Source: Rhizobiales bacterium YIM 77505 (GTDB lineage: Bacteria; Pseudomonadota; Alphaproteobacteria; Rhizobiales; Beijerinckiaceae). From it: a stretch of 64,000 nucleotides of DNA. The stretch spans positions 558,001 through 622,000 of the forward strand of contig JQNH01000001.1 in NCBI GenBank assembly GCA_000745135.1, in the 5' to 3' direction. A program made the translations under genes and the position numbers. Below, one piece after another: positions 9,510 to 19,189 of this stretch (its first letter is position 1; each line of letters begins with the position of its first letter). The notes under the pieces were generated by a model. That model saw only the letters and a program-made list of their open reading frames with translations, searched no databases and was not told the DNA's origin.

Positions 9510-9767
9510 ATGTGCAGATGTAGCACCCAGCAGAGCCAGCCGACCAAGGCCATCGAGCGCGATTCGGCTGCTCTAACAATCAGGGTCGAGGACATGACGT
9601 GTGGCCATTGCGCCGGTACGATCACTCGTGCCGTCGAGACCGCCATACCTGGAACGAAGGTCAAAGCGGATCCGACTTCGAAGTCCGTTCTCGTCTTTGG
9701 CGCTCCTGACCCCAGTTCGGTTCGAGCGCTCATCAGCGCTGCGGGCTACACCCCTGGACCCGCCTAG
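9510..9767 (+). CDS. Heavy-metal-associated (HMA) copper chaperone, CopZ-like
   Basis: An 85-residue cytoplasmic protein with a short Cys-containing leader (MCRCSTQQ) and a ferredoxin-like HMA domain carrying the metal-binding loop MTCGHC near residues 29-34. Such proteins carry Cu(I) to P-type ATPases and copper sensors. The CueR-type promoter just upstream and the CopA gene in the same island support copper as the metal. The extra N-terminal CxC is unusual for CopZ and may be a second ligand pair. Confidence 0.88.
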   Translation: MCRCSTQQSQPTKAIERDSAALTIRVEDMTCGHCAGTITRAVETAIPGTKVKADPTSKSVLVFGAPDPSSVRALISAAGYTPGPA

Positions 9768-9811
9768 CTGGGCACGCCCCCGAACGATCCCGCAACATGA
9801 GGAAGATAGCC

Positions 9812-10303
9812 ATGAGGTCCTCATCCACCCTGCTGCTCGGAGTTCTTCTCAGCGCAGCTCTCGGAACCGGAGCACAGGCCGGCCCTGGGCACGGCGGGCA
9901 CGATCACAGCCATGCAACTGAGGCTCCCTACGGCCAGCCCGGAGACGCATCCAAGAAGGCACGGGTCGTGAAGGTCCTCATGGACGAGAGCGAAAGTGGG
10001 ATGCTCTTCGCCCCGAACCGACTGGAGGTCCGCCGAGGCGAGCAGATCCAATTCGCCCTGCGCAACGAAGGTGAGCTCGAGCACGAACTCGTCATCGGCA
10101 CGGTTGAAACGAACCTGAAGCATGCCGAGGAAATGAACGCTGACCCCGAGATGGCGCACGAGGACATGAACGCCAAGCGGCTTGGGCCGAAGAAGTCGGG
10201 TGTCCTTCGCTGGCAGTTCACAAAGGCGGGGGAGTTTGAGTACGCCTGCCTGATCCCGGGCCATCGCGAGGCAGGCATGGTCGGGACGATCATCGTAAGA
10301 TGA
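9812..10303 (+). CDS. Periplasmic cupredoxin-domain copper protein
   Basis: A signal peptide (LLLGVLLSAALGTGAQA) precedes a His-rich stretch (GHGGHDHSH) and a cupredoxin fold. Likely type 1 copper ligands are His in LEHELVIG and Cys, His and Met in YACLIPGHREAGM. The second ATG at 9812 is preferred over 9797 because gaggaa lies 7 nt before it; this gives 163 residues. The protein is probably a periplasmic copper-binding or redox protein, as found in CopI-type resistance loci. It follows the CopZ-like gene by 44 bp and is likely co-transcribed. Confidence 0.87.
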   Translation: MRSSSTLLLGVLLSAALGTGAQAGPGHGGHDHSHATEAPYGQPGDASKKARVVKVLMDESESGMLFAPNRLEVRRGEQIQFALRNEGELEHELVIGTVETNLKHAEEMNADPEMAHEDMNAKRLGPKKSGVLRWQFTKAGEFEYACLIPGHREAGMVGTIIVR

Positions 10304-10308
10304 GCCCC

Positions 10309-10339
10309 TTGACCTTGCAACAATGGGAAGGTCTAGATT
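10309..10339 (+). promoter_or_regulatory. CueR/MerR-type copper promoter 2
   Basis: TTGACC (10309-10314) and TAGATT (10334-10339) are separated by 19 bp that include the dyad halves ACCTTGCAA and TGGGAAGGT (10312-10332). This matches the site at 9447 almost base for base. It should activate the RND efflux operon beginning at 10444. Confidence 0.84.
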
Positions 10340-10443
10340 ACTCGGATAGCTGCCCCAGAAAGGCCGTTTATCCTATTCAGGTAACCGCGTTGAAATCTCT
10401 GGCCGACGAGATGATTTATCGGCTTTAGAGTTAGGAGAAGAGA

Positions 10444-10881
10444 GTGGCCGCTGCCCTGAGGCACCTGCGCCGCTGCGTCGCGAGCCTGATGCTCGCGGCC
10501 ATGGCGTCGTTTGTGCTGCATGGGGCAGCCATGGCGGGCTTCCATCCGCATCACGCAGGGACGGCGGGCTGTGGGCCTGTAGCGGCTCATGCGCACCAAA
10601 CGCCAGGGCATGACCATGGTGACGGCATCATCCATGTCCATGCCGACCAGGCGGCCGACGTGGCGGATCACGACCATGGCGCGGCGCCGGACCACCACGC
10701 CGGAGGGGCCGACGGTCCGTGCTGCAGCACGGTCTGTTCGGCGACGCTCGCCGTACCCGGCATCGCTCCCGCCTCCGCGCCCATGCGGCTGGCGCGCATC
10801 CTCAAGCCCCAAAGCGAGTTCGGCTCGGGCATCAACCAGCGCGGGCTGAAGCGACCACCGAGAACCCCCAGCATCGCTTGA
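10444..10881 (+). CDS. His-rich exported protein of the copper efflux operon
   Basis: A 145-residue protein starting at GTG 10444, 6 nt after the ribosome binding site aggaga. A hydrophobic export segment (ASLMLAAMASFVLHGAAMA) is followed by a His/Asp/Ala-rich region with many HxH and HDH groups and a Cys cluster, CCSTVCSA. Similar small proteins precede CusBA/CzcBA-type genes, but the family is poorly characterised. A periplasmic metal-buffering role is an inference from composition and position. Confidence 0.65.
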   Translation: MAAALRHLRRCVASLMLAAMASFVLHGAAMAGFHPHHAGTAGCGPVAAHAHQTPGHDHGDGIIHVHADQAADVADHDHGAAPDHHAGGADGPCCSTVCSATLAVPGIAPASAPMRLARILKPQSEFGSGINQRGLKRPPRTPSIA

Positions 10882-10946
10882 TCGGGCGACCGGCGTGAGC
10901 CGCGTCGCCTCAGACGCCATGCTCACCTTTCGGGGTTTTCCCACCA

Positions 10947-12671
10947 ATGCCGTCCCGTTCTACCGGCGCCCTGCGCCGTCTCAATGCCATTCTCGTCGGC
11001 CTCGGGCTCCTCGCCATCGTAGGCCTTCACGCGCCGTCCCTCGCCCATGAGGGGCACGATCACGGCGCGCCGCCCGCAGCGGTGACCACCTCCAACCCGC
11101 GCGTCACGGCACAGTCCGATGCCTACGAGCTTGTCGGCATTCTCAGGGGCGACCGGCTAGTGGTTTATCTCGACCGCTTCGCAACGAACGAGCCGGTCAC
11201 CGACGCCAAGGTGAACGTGACGGTCGGGGGCGACGAGGAGGTCGAGGCGACGGCCGCCGGTGATGGCACCTACATGGTGGCGTCATCGAAGTTCGGCGGC
11301 GAGGGCCCCCTGGAGCTCATCTTCGCAATCTCCGCACCCGCCGGGGATGATCTCCTCATCGGGACCCTGCAACTCACGGCCAGGAGCCGGGCTGCGCCCC
11401 CGGCGTTGGCCGGTCCCGCGGCGCTGCAATCCTTACAGAACCTCCCGACCATTCGCATTGGCAACGCCGACGTCCCCACGATCTACCTCATCGCTGGCGT
11501 TGCGCTCGCCCTTGGCTTCCTGCTCGGTCTTGCCGTCCGCAGCCGGCGCAAGCTCGTCCCCGTCTCGGCCCTTGCGTTCCTCGTCCTCGTCGTCTCGACG
11601 GCCTACGCGCTCAGCCACGAGGGCCACGATCACGGCAATGAGGCGGCCAAGGCGGCGCTGCCGGCCGGCGATACGCCGCGGCGCCTGCCCGATGGGACCG
11701 TATTCGTGCCAAAGCCCAGCCAGCGGCTCCTTGCCGTGCGGACCACCATGACTAAGGCGGAGGAGGCGCAGAAGGCCATCAGCCTGATCGGGCGCGTCAT
11801 CCCCGACCCGAACCGCAGCGGCCTCGTCCAGAGCATCAACGGCGGTCGCGTGATCGCGCCTGAGAACGGGCTGCCGCGCCTCGGCCGCCAGGTCCGCAAG
11901 GGCGACGTCCTGGCCCTGATCGAGCCCGCCATCCCGGCGGCCGACCGCACCACCATCGCCGAGCGCATGGGAGAGATCGAGCAGCAGATCTCCGTCGCGG
12001 AGGCGCGGCTCCGCCGCATCCGCCAGCTCGTAGAGCGCAACGCGGCGCCGCAGAGCCAGATCATCGACGCCGAGATCGAGCTTGAAGGCCTGCGCATGCG
12101 CCGAGAGCTGGTGCGCCAGAACCGGACGGAGCCCGAGGTGTTGCGGGCGCCCGTCGACGGCGTCATTGCTAGCGCCCGTGTAGTCGCCGGCCAGGTCGTG
12201 CAGGCGCAGGATCCGTTGTTCCAGATCGTCGACCCGAAAGGCCTGTGGGTCGAGGCCCTTGTCTATGCGGAGTTCGACCCGGCGCGGATCGCCGGCGCGA
12301 CTGCAGTCGCGGCCGATAGTACGCCATTGAAGCTCGCCTTCCAGGGCTTCAGTCGGACCCTGCAACAGCAGGCGACGGTCGTGCAGTTCGCCGTGGAGGA
12401 CGCGCCGACGAGCATCAGCGTCGGTCAGCCGGTCACGGTCGTTGCCAAGAACGGCGCGCCGGTCAAGGGCATCATCGTACCGCGGGATGCCATTGTGCGC
12501 GGCGCGAACGGCGAACAGGTCGTCTGGCGACACACGGACCCCGAGCGCTTCGAAGCGCGGCCGGTCAGGACGGAGCCGTTCGACGCGGCCCGGCTCGTCG
12601 TTAGCGCAGGACTCTCAGAAGGCGAACGGGTCGTTACGCGCGGCGCCGAGCTCATCAACCAGATCCGGTGA
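10947..12671 (+). CDS. HME-RND periplasmic adaptor (CusB/CzcB family), N-terminally extended
   Basis: This 574-residue membrane fusion protein links an RND pump to an outer-membrane channel. The N-terminus has an export segment (residues 10-30) followed by HEGHDHG, then a beta-rich domain to about 150. A second hydrophobic segment near 172-190 and a third near 200-218 precede another HEGHDHG. The canonical adaptor follows: a barrel-sandwich hybrid split by a coiled coil at about 325-390, then a beta-barrel. The N-terminal third is absent from classic CusB, so this is a fusion form. The pump gene follows after 7 bp. Confidence 0.9.
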   Translation: MPSRSTGALRRLNAILVGLGLLAIVGLHAPSLAHEGHDHGAPPAAVTTSNPRVTAQSDAYELVGILRGDRLVVYLDRFATNEPVTDAKVNVTVGGDEEVEATAAGDGTYMVASSKFGGEGPLELIFAISAPAGDDLLIGTLQLTARSRAAPPALAGPAALQSLQNLPTIRIGNADVPTIYLIAGVALALGFLLGLAVRSRRKLVPVSALAFLVLVVSTAYALSHEGHDHGNEAAKAALPAGDTPRRLPDGTVFVPKPSQRLLAVRTTMTKAEEAQKAISLIGRVIPDPNRSGLVQSINGGRVIAPENGLPRLGRQVRKGDVLALIEPAIPAADRTTIAERMGEIEQQISVAEARLRRIRQLVERNAAPQSQIIDAEIELEGLRMRRELVRQNRTEPEVLRAPVDGVIASARVVAGQVVQAQDPLFQIVDPKGLWVEALVYAEFDPARIAGATAVAADSTPLKLAFQGFSRTLQQQATVVQFAVEDAPTSISVGQPVTVVAKNGAPVKGIIVPRDAIVRGANGEQVVWRHTDPERFEARPVRTEPFDAARLVVSAGLSEGERVVTRGAELINQIR

Positions 12672-12678
12672 GGCGGCG

Positions 12679-15600
12679 ATGTTCAACTTCCTCGTCCGCA
12701 GCAGCCTCAAGCACCGGCTGTTCGTCCTTGCCGCGGCCCTGGCGCTGATCGCCTATGGGTCGTTCGTCCTGCCACGCATCCCGGTCGACGTTTTCCCGGA
12801 CCTCAACCGTCCCACGGTCACGCTGATGACCGAAGCGGAGGGGCTGGCGCCGCAGGAGGTTGAGCAGCTCGTCACCTATCCGATCGAGACGTCCATGAAC
12901 GGCATGCCGGGCGTCATGCGCGTGCGCTCCGTCTCCGGTGTCGGCCTCTCCATTGTCTACGTCGAGTTCGACTGGGGAACCGACATCTACCGCTCGCGCC
13001 AGCTCGTCGCCGAGCGCCTTGCCCTCGTCCGTGAGCAGCTCCCGCGCGGGGTCATGCCGCAGATGGGCCCGGTCACGTCGATCATGGGTGAGATCATGCT
13101 CATCGCCGTCACCAGCGAGGGCGCGGTCACGCCCATGGAGGTGCGGGAGATCGCCGACTTCGTCATCCGCCCGCAACTCCTCACGATCGCCGGCGTCGCG
13201 CAGGTGATTCCTATCGGGGGCGAGGTGCGGCAGTACCGCATCGTGCCGAACATCGCCTCGATGCAGGCCCTCGAGGTCACGCACGAGCAGATCGAGGCGG
13301 CGGTGACACGCTTCGGCACCAACACCGGCGGCGGCTTCGTCGATCAGCACGGGCGGGAGTATCTGATCCGCAACGTCGGCGTGACCAAGCGCCTGGAAGA
13401 CCTCCGCAACACGGTGGTTATTCACCGGCAGGGCCAGCCGATCTTCCTGCACCAGGTGGCGAAGGTCGACTTCGCGCCGCGGGTGAAGCGCGGCGACGCC
13501 GGCTACCAGGGCAAGCCGGCCGTCATCATCTCTGTGCAGAAGCAGCCCGGGGCCGACACGGTCGACCTCACGGGCAAGATCGAGGCGGCGCTCAAGGACA
13601 TCCAGCGGACCCTACCGCAGGGCGTCTCGGCGACGAACGTTCAGTTCCGGCAGGCGACCTTCATCGACACGTCCATCGACAACGTAAAGCGTGTCCTCAT
13701 CGAGGCCGCCGCCGTCGTCGCAATCATCCTGATCCTGTTCCTGATGAACGTGCGCGCGACGGCGATCTCGCTCACCGCCATTCCGATCTCGATCCTGGTG
13801 ACCGTGGTGGTATTCCAGGCATTCGGCATGACCATCAACACGATGACGCTCGGGGGGCTCGCCATCGCCATCGGCGAGCTCGTGGACGATGCCGTCGTTG
13901 ACGTCGAGAACATCCTCCGCCGCCTGAAGGAGAACCGGCATCTGCCCGATCCACGTCCGGTGCTGGAGGTCATCGCTAGCGCGTCCCAGGAGGTGCGCTC
14001 GGGCATCATCTACGCGACGATGATCATCATCCTGGTCTTTGTGCCGCTGTTCGCCCTGTCCGGCATAGAAGGGCGGCTCTTTGCTCCGCTCGGCGTCGCC
14101 TATATCGTCTCGATCCTCGCCTCGCTCGTCACTTCGATAACTGTGACGCCGGTGCTCGCGTACTACCTGCTCTCCGGACGGGTGAAGGGGCACGAGCGCG
14201 ACAGTTTCGTCGTCCGGCACCTCAAGGCCGGCAACCGGTGCCTCCTCGGCTGGGCCTTCGCGCATAGCGGGCTGCTCCTCGGCGCCGTCGCTCTCGCGGT
14301 CGCCGTTGCAGCCTTTGCCGCCACGCTCCTGCCGCGCACCTTCCTGCCGCCCTTCAACGAGGGCACGCTGACCATCAGCCTCGCATACAACCCGGGTATC
14401 TCACTCGCCGAGAGCCATCGACTCGGGCTCATCGCCGAGAATCTGATCGCCGGCGTGCCGGAGGTCGTCTCGGTCGGCCGCCGCACCGGGCGCGCCGAGC
14501 TCGACGAGCACGCGGAAGGCGTCCACTCCTCCGAGATCGACGTGGACCTCAAGCGCTCGGAGCGTCCAAAGGAACAGATAATGGCGGACGTGCGCGCGCG
14601 GCTCGCCGTCCTGCCCGCCACCCTCAACATCGGCCAGCCGATCTCGCACCGCCTCGACCACATGTTGTCGGGCGTCCGGGCCGAGATCGCCCTCAAGGTC
14701 TACGGGGAGGACGTCGACACCTTGCGCACGCTCGCGGAGGGCTTGCGCGAGCGGCTATCGACGATCGAGGGCATCGTCGACCTGCAGGTCGAGAAGCAGG
14801 TCCGCATCCCGCAGCTTCGCATCGACGTCGATTACGAGCGCGCTGCCCTCTACGGGCTCACGCCCGCGACCGTAACGCAAGCCCTGGAGACCATGTCCAA
14901 CGGGCGCACGGTCTCCCAGATCGTCGAGGGCAACCGCCGCTTCGACGTGGTCATGCGCCTGTCGGACCAGGACCGCTCGACGACTGGCCTCGGCGACCTC
15001 CTCATCGCCACCCCGACCGGCCACGTGCCCCTGCGCATGGTGGCGCGGGTGGAGGAGACCGACGGGCCGAACCAGATCCTGCGCGAGAATGGCCAACGCC
15101 GCATCGCCGTGTTCGGCAACACCGACGGGCGACGCGACATGGCGGCCATCGTCGCCGATATCCGGCGGATCATCGCCGAGACGGCGTTGCCGCAGGGCTA
15201 CGTGACCCGCCTAGAGGGCACGTTCCAGGCGCAGGAGGAGGCGACGCTCCGCATCGGCGCGCTGTCGCTCCTGTCGCTGACAATGATCTTCGTCGTCCTC
15301 TACAGCCGCTATCAGTCGCCGGCGCTGGCACTGATCATCATGGGCAACATCCCGCTCGCCCTGATCGGCAGCGTGATCGCCCTCAACCTCGCCGGCCAGC
15401 CGCTGTCGGTCGCCTCCATGATCGGCTTCATCACGCTCGCCGGCATCACCGCTCGCAATGGCATCCTCAAGATCTCGCATTACATCAACCTCGCCCTCTA
15501 TGAGGGCGAGCGATTTGGGCGCGACCTCGTCGTGCGAGGAAGCCTGGAGCGGTTAACGCCGGTGCTGATGACTGCACTCTCAGCCGGGCTTGCGCTGACA

Positions 15601-15798
15601 CCGCTCCTGGTCGGCGCCGACCTCCCCGGTCGCGAGATCCTTCACCCGGTTGCGGTGACCATCTTCGGCGGGCTGATCTCGGCGACGCTGCTCGACACGC
15701 TCCTCACCCCGGTCCTGTTCCAGACCTTCGGCAGGAAGCCGCTGGAGCGCATCCAGGCGAGCCGCGTCGGTGCGCTCACGCCCGCGGAAGCTTTCTGA
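12679..15798 (+). CDS. Heavy-metal efflux RND transporter, CusA/CzcA family
   Basis: The inner-membrane pump of a tripartite metal exporter, 1,039 residues from ATG 12679. It shows the RND N-terminus with TM1 then [21 protein letters not shown], the porter domains, TM4 with [18 protein letters not shown] carrying the proton-relay Asp pair, and a second half with [12 protein letters not shown] and [20 protein letters not shown]. The HME subfamily handles Cu, Ag, Co, Zn or Cd. The copper promoter upstream and surrounding copper proteins favour copper or silver. Confidence 0.93.
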   Translation: MFNFLVRSSLKHRLFVLAAALALIAYGSFVLPRIPVDVFPDLNRPTVTLMTEAEGLAPQEVEQLVTYPIETSMNGMPGVMRVRSVSGVGLSIVYVEFDWGTDIYRSRQLVAERLALVREQLPRGVMPQMGPVTSIMGEIMLIAVTSEGAVTPMEVREIADFVIRPQLLTIAGVAQVIPIGGEVRQYRIVPNIASMQALEVTHEQIEAAVTRFGTNTGGGFVDQHGREYLIRNVGVTKRLEDLRNTVVIHRQGQPIFLHQVAKVDFAPRVKRGDAGYQGKPAVIISVQKQPGADTVDLTGKIEAALKDIQRTLPQGVSATNVQFRQATFIDTSIDNVKRVLIEAAAVVAIILILFLMNVRATAISLTAIPISILVTVVVFQAFGMTINTMTLGGLAIAIGELVDDAVVDVENILRRLKENRHLPDPRPVLEVIASASQEVRSGIIYATMIIILVFVPLFALSGIEGRLFAPLGVAYIVSILASLVTSITVTPVLAYYLLSGRVKGHERDSFVVRHLKAGNRCLLGWAFAHSGLLLGAVALAVAVAAFAATLLPRTFLPPFNEGTLTISLAYNPGISLAESHRLGLIAENLIAGVPEVVSVGRRTGRAELDEHAEGVHSSEIDVDLKRSERPKEQIMADVRARLAVLPATLNIGQPISHRLDHMLSGVRAEIALKVYGEDVDTLRTLAEGLRERLSTIEGIVDLQVEKQVRIPQLRIDVDYERAALYGLTPATVTQALETMSNGRTVSQIVEGNRRFDVVMRLSDQDRSTTGLGDLLIATPTGHVPLRMVARVEETDGPNQILRENGQRRIAVFGNTDGRRDMAAIVADIRRIIAETALPQGYVTRLEGTFQAQEEATLRIGALSLLSLTMIFVVLYSRYQSPALALIIMGNIPLALIGSVIALNLAGQPLSVASMIGFITLAGITARNGILKISHYINLALYEGERFGRDLVVRGSLERLTPVLMTALSAGLALTPLLVGADLPGREILHPVAVTIFGGLISATLLDTLLTPVLFQTFGRKPLERIQASRVGALTPAEAF

Positions 15799-15821
15799 CC
15801 TTCATGACAAGGAGAACCACA

Positions 15822-16196
15822 GTGAAACCTCTTTTCCTGGCTCTGGCCATCGCCGCGGCTCCGCTCGCGGCTGCGGCCCACGAGACGGCCAAAGGCCCGA
15901 ACGGTGGCCCGGTCGTGGATTCTGCCGGGCATCACGTCGAGATGGTCGCGAACGGCACGCAGCTCGTCCTGTTCCTCACCGGGGAGGCCGACAAGCCGAT
16001 TGCCTCAGCCGGCACGAGGAACGCGCGCGCCATCGTGCAGGACGGTGGCAAGACGGCGACAGTACAACTCCAGCCCGCCGAGCCCAACCGGCTCGTCGGC
16101 ATACTGGCGGCCCCGCTCGGCAAGGGGGCGCGCGTCGTCGTCTCGGCCACCATGGCGGACGGCCACGCCGTTCAGGCCCGCTTCGTCAACAACTAG
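15822..16196 (+). CDS. Small periplasmic protein of the metal efflux operon
   Basis: A 124-residue secreted protein starting at GTG 15822, chosen because aaggag lies 7 nt upstream. The signal peptide (LFLALAIAAAPLAAAAHE) is followed by PNGGPVVDSAGHHVEMVANG and a beta-rich domain. This pattern is seen in small proteins that accompany CzcA/CusA pumps and resembles the extra N-terminal domain of the adaptor at 10947. The function is unknown; a metal-handling role is inferred from its position. Confidence 0.7.
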   Translation: MKPLFLALAIAAAPLAAAAHETAKGPNGGPVVDSAGHHVEMVANGTQLVLFLTGEADKPIASAGTRNARAIVQDGGKTATVQLQPAEPNRLVGILAAPLGKGARVVVSATMADGHAVQARFVNN

Positions 16197-16220
16197 AACC
16201 CTAACCCGAGGAGAAAGACC

Positions 16221-16727
16221 ATGAAGAAGACCCTGCTCACTACAATTGCCTTCGTCGCTATAGCCGGCTCCGCCGTCGGGCAGTCGCCGCAGGAACACCA
16301 ACAGCATCATCCCGGAGGGGCCGCCTCCGCCCCGGCCACTTCTGCACAGCCGGCCACTCCGCCTACCGCGTCGACCGCCCAGCCGCAGGGCCAAATGCCG
16401 ATGGGCCAGATGATGCAGGGAATGCGCGGTATGATGCCTGGTCAGGGGCAGAGCGGCTCTGGAATGATGACGGGCGGCCAGTCCGGCATGATGATGAGCT
16501 GCCCCATGATGCAGGGCGGCATGCGCGGGAGCGGCGACATGATGCCAATGATGGCCGGCAGGGGGCACATGATGAAAGTGATGTTCGCCGTAGCCGATAC
16601 CAACGGCGACGGCGCGCTGTCGTTCGAAGAGATCACGGCGATCCACAAGCGGATCTTCGACGTCGTTGATGCGAACAAGGACGGCAGGGTCAGCCCTGAA
16701 GAGCTTCAGAGCTTCATGCGTGAGTAG
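16221..16727 (+). CDS. Met-rich periplasmic protein with two EF-hands
   Basis: A 168-residue exported protein. After a signal peptide (residues 1-20) and a Pro/Ala/Gln linker comes a stretch of about 60 residues very rich in Met, Gly and Gln (MGQMMQGMRGMM, SGMMMSCPMMQGG), a typical Cu(I)/Ag(I)-binding composition. Two EF-hand loops close the protein: DTNGDGALSFEE and DANKDGRVSPEE, with the expected Asp/Asn/Glu ligands. Combining a methionine-rich copper sink with calcium-binding EF-hands is unusual. A good ribosome binding site (gaggagaaag) precedes the ATG. Confidence 0.83.
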   Translation: MKKTLLTTIAFVAIAGSAVGQSPQEHQQHHPGGAASAPATSAQPATPPTASTAQPQGQMPMGQMMQGMRGMMPGQGQSGSGMMTGGQSGMMMSCPMMQGGMRGSGDMMPMMAGRGHMMKVMFAVADTNGDGALSFEEITAIHKRIFDVVDANKDGRVSPEELQSFMRE

Positions 16728-16833
16728 TGGCACCCGCTCAGGAAATGGACGCCCTTCGTCGTTCCGACACCTAATCGGATTGGCCTGCGTCGAGGGGCGT
16801 TCCGTCAACGATCAACCCAGAAGGAGAAGGACA

Positions 16834-17220
16834 ATGAGGACGTTTCTGATCAACGCCGTCGCGCTCGTCGCCCTTGCCGCGCCGGCTCTCGCGCAGCAGC
16901 AAAGCCAAGGCGGCATGATGCACGGGCCCGGGATGATGCAGCACCAAGGCGGGATGGGGCAGTCAGACGCAACCAAGGCCTACATGGCTGCGATGGACAA
17001 GATGCACGGACCTATGTCGCAAGGCGTGCAGGACAGCGATCCCGACGCAGCCTTCGTAAAGGGCATGATCCCGCATCACCAAGGCGCAATAGAGATGGCG
17101 AAGGTTGTGCTCCAGTTCGGCAAGGACGAGCAGACGAAAAAGTGGGCCAACGACGTCATCCGCGAGCAGCAACGCGAGATCGGCGAGATGCAGGAGTGGC
17201 TTAGGAAACGCGGCAAGTAG
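16834..17220 (+). CDS. DUF305 (CopM-like) periplasmic copper-binding protein
   Basis: A 128-residue protein from ATG 16834, just after aaggagaagg. A signal peptide ending ALAQ is followed by a Met/His-rich segment (GGMMHGPGMMQHQGGM) and a ferritin-like helical DUF305 domain with the signature MIPHHQGAIEMAKV. DUF305 proteins such as cyanobacterial CopM bind copper in the periplasm. It sits in a run of small copper proteins downstream of the RND pump. Confidence 0.88.
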   Translation: MRTFLINAVALVALAAPALAQQQSQGGMMHGPGMMQHQGGMGQSDATKAYMAAMDKMHGPMSQGVQDSDPDAAFVKGMIPHHQGAIEMAKVVLQFGKDEQTKKWANDVIREQQREIGEMQEWLRKRGK

Positions 17221-17288
17221 CAGACAAGTGGGGCCGGCTTACGCCCAACCGCCACGTGACCCTCAAGCTTCATAGAAGAGGTGACTGG

Positions 17289-17762
17289 ATGCGCGCATTC
17301 GCGACCCGCCGTTCCTTCCTGACCGGGCTCACCGTGCTCCTCCCCCCTTGGGGCGGCGCATCGGCACAAGCTCTTCCGAAGATGACCGTATCGAAGGATC
17401 CCTTGTGCGGCTGCTGCACCGCGTGGGTCGAACGCCTGCGTACCTCAGGCTTCGTGATTGAGGTGATAGAGACCTCAGAGATGAACCGCGTGAAGGCTCG
17501 TCTTGGCGTGCCGCAAGACCTCGCCTCGTGCCACACGGCAGAGCTAGCTGGCTACGTGATCGAAGGTCACGTTCCTGTCGATCCCATCAAGCGCCTCCTC
17601 GCAGAGAAGCCAGCGGCCAGAGGCCTTGCCGTTCCAGGGATGCCCGTCGGCTCGCTGGGGATGGAGGTCCCCGGAGTTCCGCCCGACACGTACGACGTTG
17701 TGCTCTTCGCAGACGGGAAGCGGACGACCTTCGCCCGCTACCAGGGTGCCCGCGCGATCTGA
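17289..17762 (+). CDS. DUF411 metal-binding protein (CopG-type copper resistance)
   Basis: A 157-residue protein from ATG 17289 with a twin-arginine-like leader (TRRSFLTGLTVLLPP). The DUF411 core contains DPLCGCCTAWVERL, a CxxC metal or thiol motif in a thioredoxin-like fold, plus a conserved Cys in LASCHTAELAGYVIEGHVP. Family members cluster with copper, silver and mercury resistance genes and are periplasmic metal binders. It ends the copper gene run; the next gene belongs to a different functional group. Confidence 0.87.
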   Translation: MRAFATRRSFLTGLTVLLPPWGGASAQALPKMTVSKDPLCGCCTAWVERLRTSGFVIEVIETSEMNRVKARLGVPQDLASCHTAELAGYVIEGHVPVDPIKRLLAEKPAARGLAVPGMPVGSLGMEVPGVPPDTYDVVLFADGKRTTFARYQGARAI

Positions 17763-17824
17763 ACACCTTAGGTCATGGGGTCGGTACGGCGTCGGGCCGA
17801 TCGGTTGGACATGGGAAAGGCTCG

Positions 17825-19189
17825 ATGACGCTGACACTTTCGTTCCTCGGCGGCGCCGGCACGGTGACCGGCTCACGGTACGTGCTTGAGAGCGGCGAGC
17901 GCCGCGTGCTTATCGATTGCGGGCTGTTCCAAGGCCTGAAGCAACTGCGGCTGCGCAACTGGGCGCCATTCCCGGTGCCGCCAAGAACGATTTCAGCTGC
18001 GATTCTGACGCATGCGCATCTGGATCACTCCGGCTACCTGCCCCGCCTTGTCCGCGACGGCTACGCTGGGAAGGTCTACTGTTCGGAGGCGACCCAAGAT
18101 CTGTGCGAGGTGCTGCTGCGGGACAGCGCGCACCTTCAGGAGCAGGACGCCGCTTATGCGAACCGGCGCGGGTTCTCGAAGCACAAACCGGCGCTTCCGC
18201 TCTACACAGTGCATGACGCCGACCGCGCACTCGCGCGCCTGTCACCAACCTCCTTCGACGCCGAGCGCGAGATCATCGACGGGCTTCGCGTTCGGATGCG
18301 ACGGGCCGGCCATCTTCTCGGCGCTGCCAACCTCGAATGCACGTGGCGCGGAACAAAGCTGGCCTTTTCCGGCGATCTCGGGCGCTACAACGATCCGATG
18401 CTGCCCGACCCGAGCCCGATCGAGGAGGCGGATTATCTGGTGGTTGAGTCCACCTACGGGGACAGAAGGCACGATAGCACAGACCCGCAGGCGGCGCTCG
18501 CCGAGATCATCGAGCGCACCACGGCACGGGGTGGGACCGTGATCATACCGGCATTCGCGGTCGGCCGCGCGCAGACGCTGCTCTATCATTTGGAGCGGCT
18601 GAAGGCGTCCGGCCGGATTGCGAATGTGCCCATCTTCCTGAACAGCCCGATGGCCTTTGACGCAAGCGACGTCCTCTGCCGTCACATGGAAGACCAGAGG
18701 CTGTCGAAGGTCGCATGCCAGGCCGCGTGCGGCGTGGCCGAATACGTGCGCGAGGTCGAGGCATCGAAGGCTCTGAACGAGAACTCGATGCCAAAGGTCA
18801 TCGTCTCGGCGAGCGGTATGGCGACCGGCGGACGGGTGCTCCATCACCTGAAACGGTACGCGCCAGATCCACGCAGCACTATCCTATTCGCTGGGTTCCA
18901 GGCTGCCGGAACCAGAGGCGCGGCCATGGTGAGTGGCGCTGAAACCGTCAAGATCCACGGCGAGTACATTCCCGTGCGCGCAGAGGTGAAGAATCTTTCG
19001 ATGCTGTCCGCGCATGCGGATGCCGAGGAGATCCTCCGCTGGCTTCGCAACTTCCGCCGCCCTCCGCGGATGACGTTTGTCACGCACGGCGAGCCCACCG
19101 CCTCCGACGTCCTGCGGCGTCGCATTAAGGACGAGCTCGGCTGGCAGGCTGCGGTGCCCGATCATCTCGAAAAGGCGACGCTCACATGA
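17825..19189 (+). CDS. Beta-CASP metallo-beta-lactamase RNase (CPSF/YSH1-like)
   Basis: A 454-residue MBL-fold nuclease. The dizinc site is built by THAHLDHSGYLPR (HxHxDH), a His in RRAGHLLGAAN and an Asp in FSGDLGRYND. The beta-CASP insert contains VIIPAFAVGRAQTLLYHL, and the C-terminal motifs include SASGMATGGRVLHHLK and MLSAHADAEEIL. This is the RNA-processing exo/endonuclease clan (COG1236). It overlaps the next gene by ATGA and leads a four-gene coupled operon for phosphorylated nucleosides, so RNA or nucleotide turnover is a reasonable inference. Confidence 0.9.
   Translation: MTLTLSFLGGAGTVTGSRYVLESGERRVLIDCGLFQGLKQLRLRNWAPFPVPPRTISAAILTHAHLDHSGYLPRLVRDGYAGKVYCSEATQDLCEVLLRDSAHLQEQDAAYANRRGFSKHKPALPLYTVHDADRALARLSPTSFDAEREIIDGLRVRMRRAGHLLGAANLECTWRGTKLAFSGDLGRYNDPMLPDPSPIEEADYLVVESTYGDRRHDSTDPQAALAEIIERTTARGGTVIIPAFAVGRAQTLLYHLERLKASGRIANVPIFLNSPMAFDASDVLCRHMEDQRLSKVACQAACGVAEYVREVEASKALNENSMPKVIVSASGMATGGRVLHHLKRYAPDPRSTILFAGFQAAGTRGAAMVSGAETVKIHGEYIPVRAEVKNLSMLSAHADAEEILRWLRNFRRPPRMTFVTHGEPTASDVLRRRIKDELGWQAAVPDHLEKATLT

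Noticed and set aside
10333-10947. 204-residue minus-strand frame opposite the His-rich protein
   Set aside because: Antisense to a well-supported gene, and it covers a CueR-type promoter.
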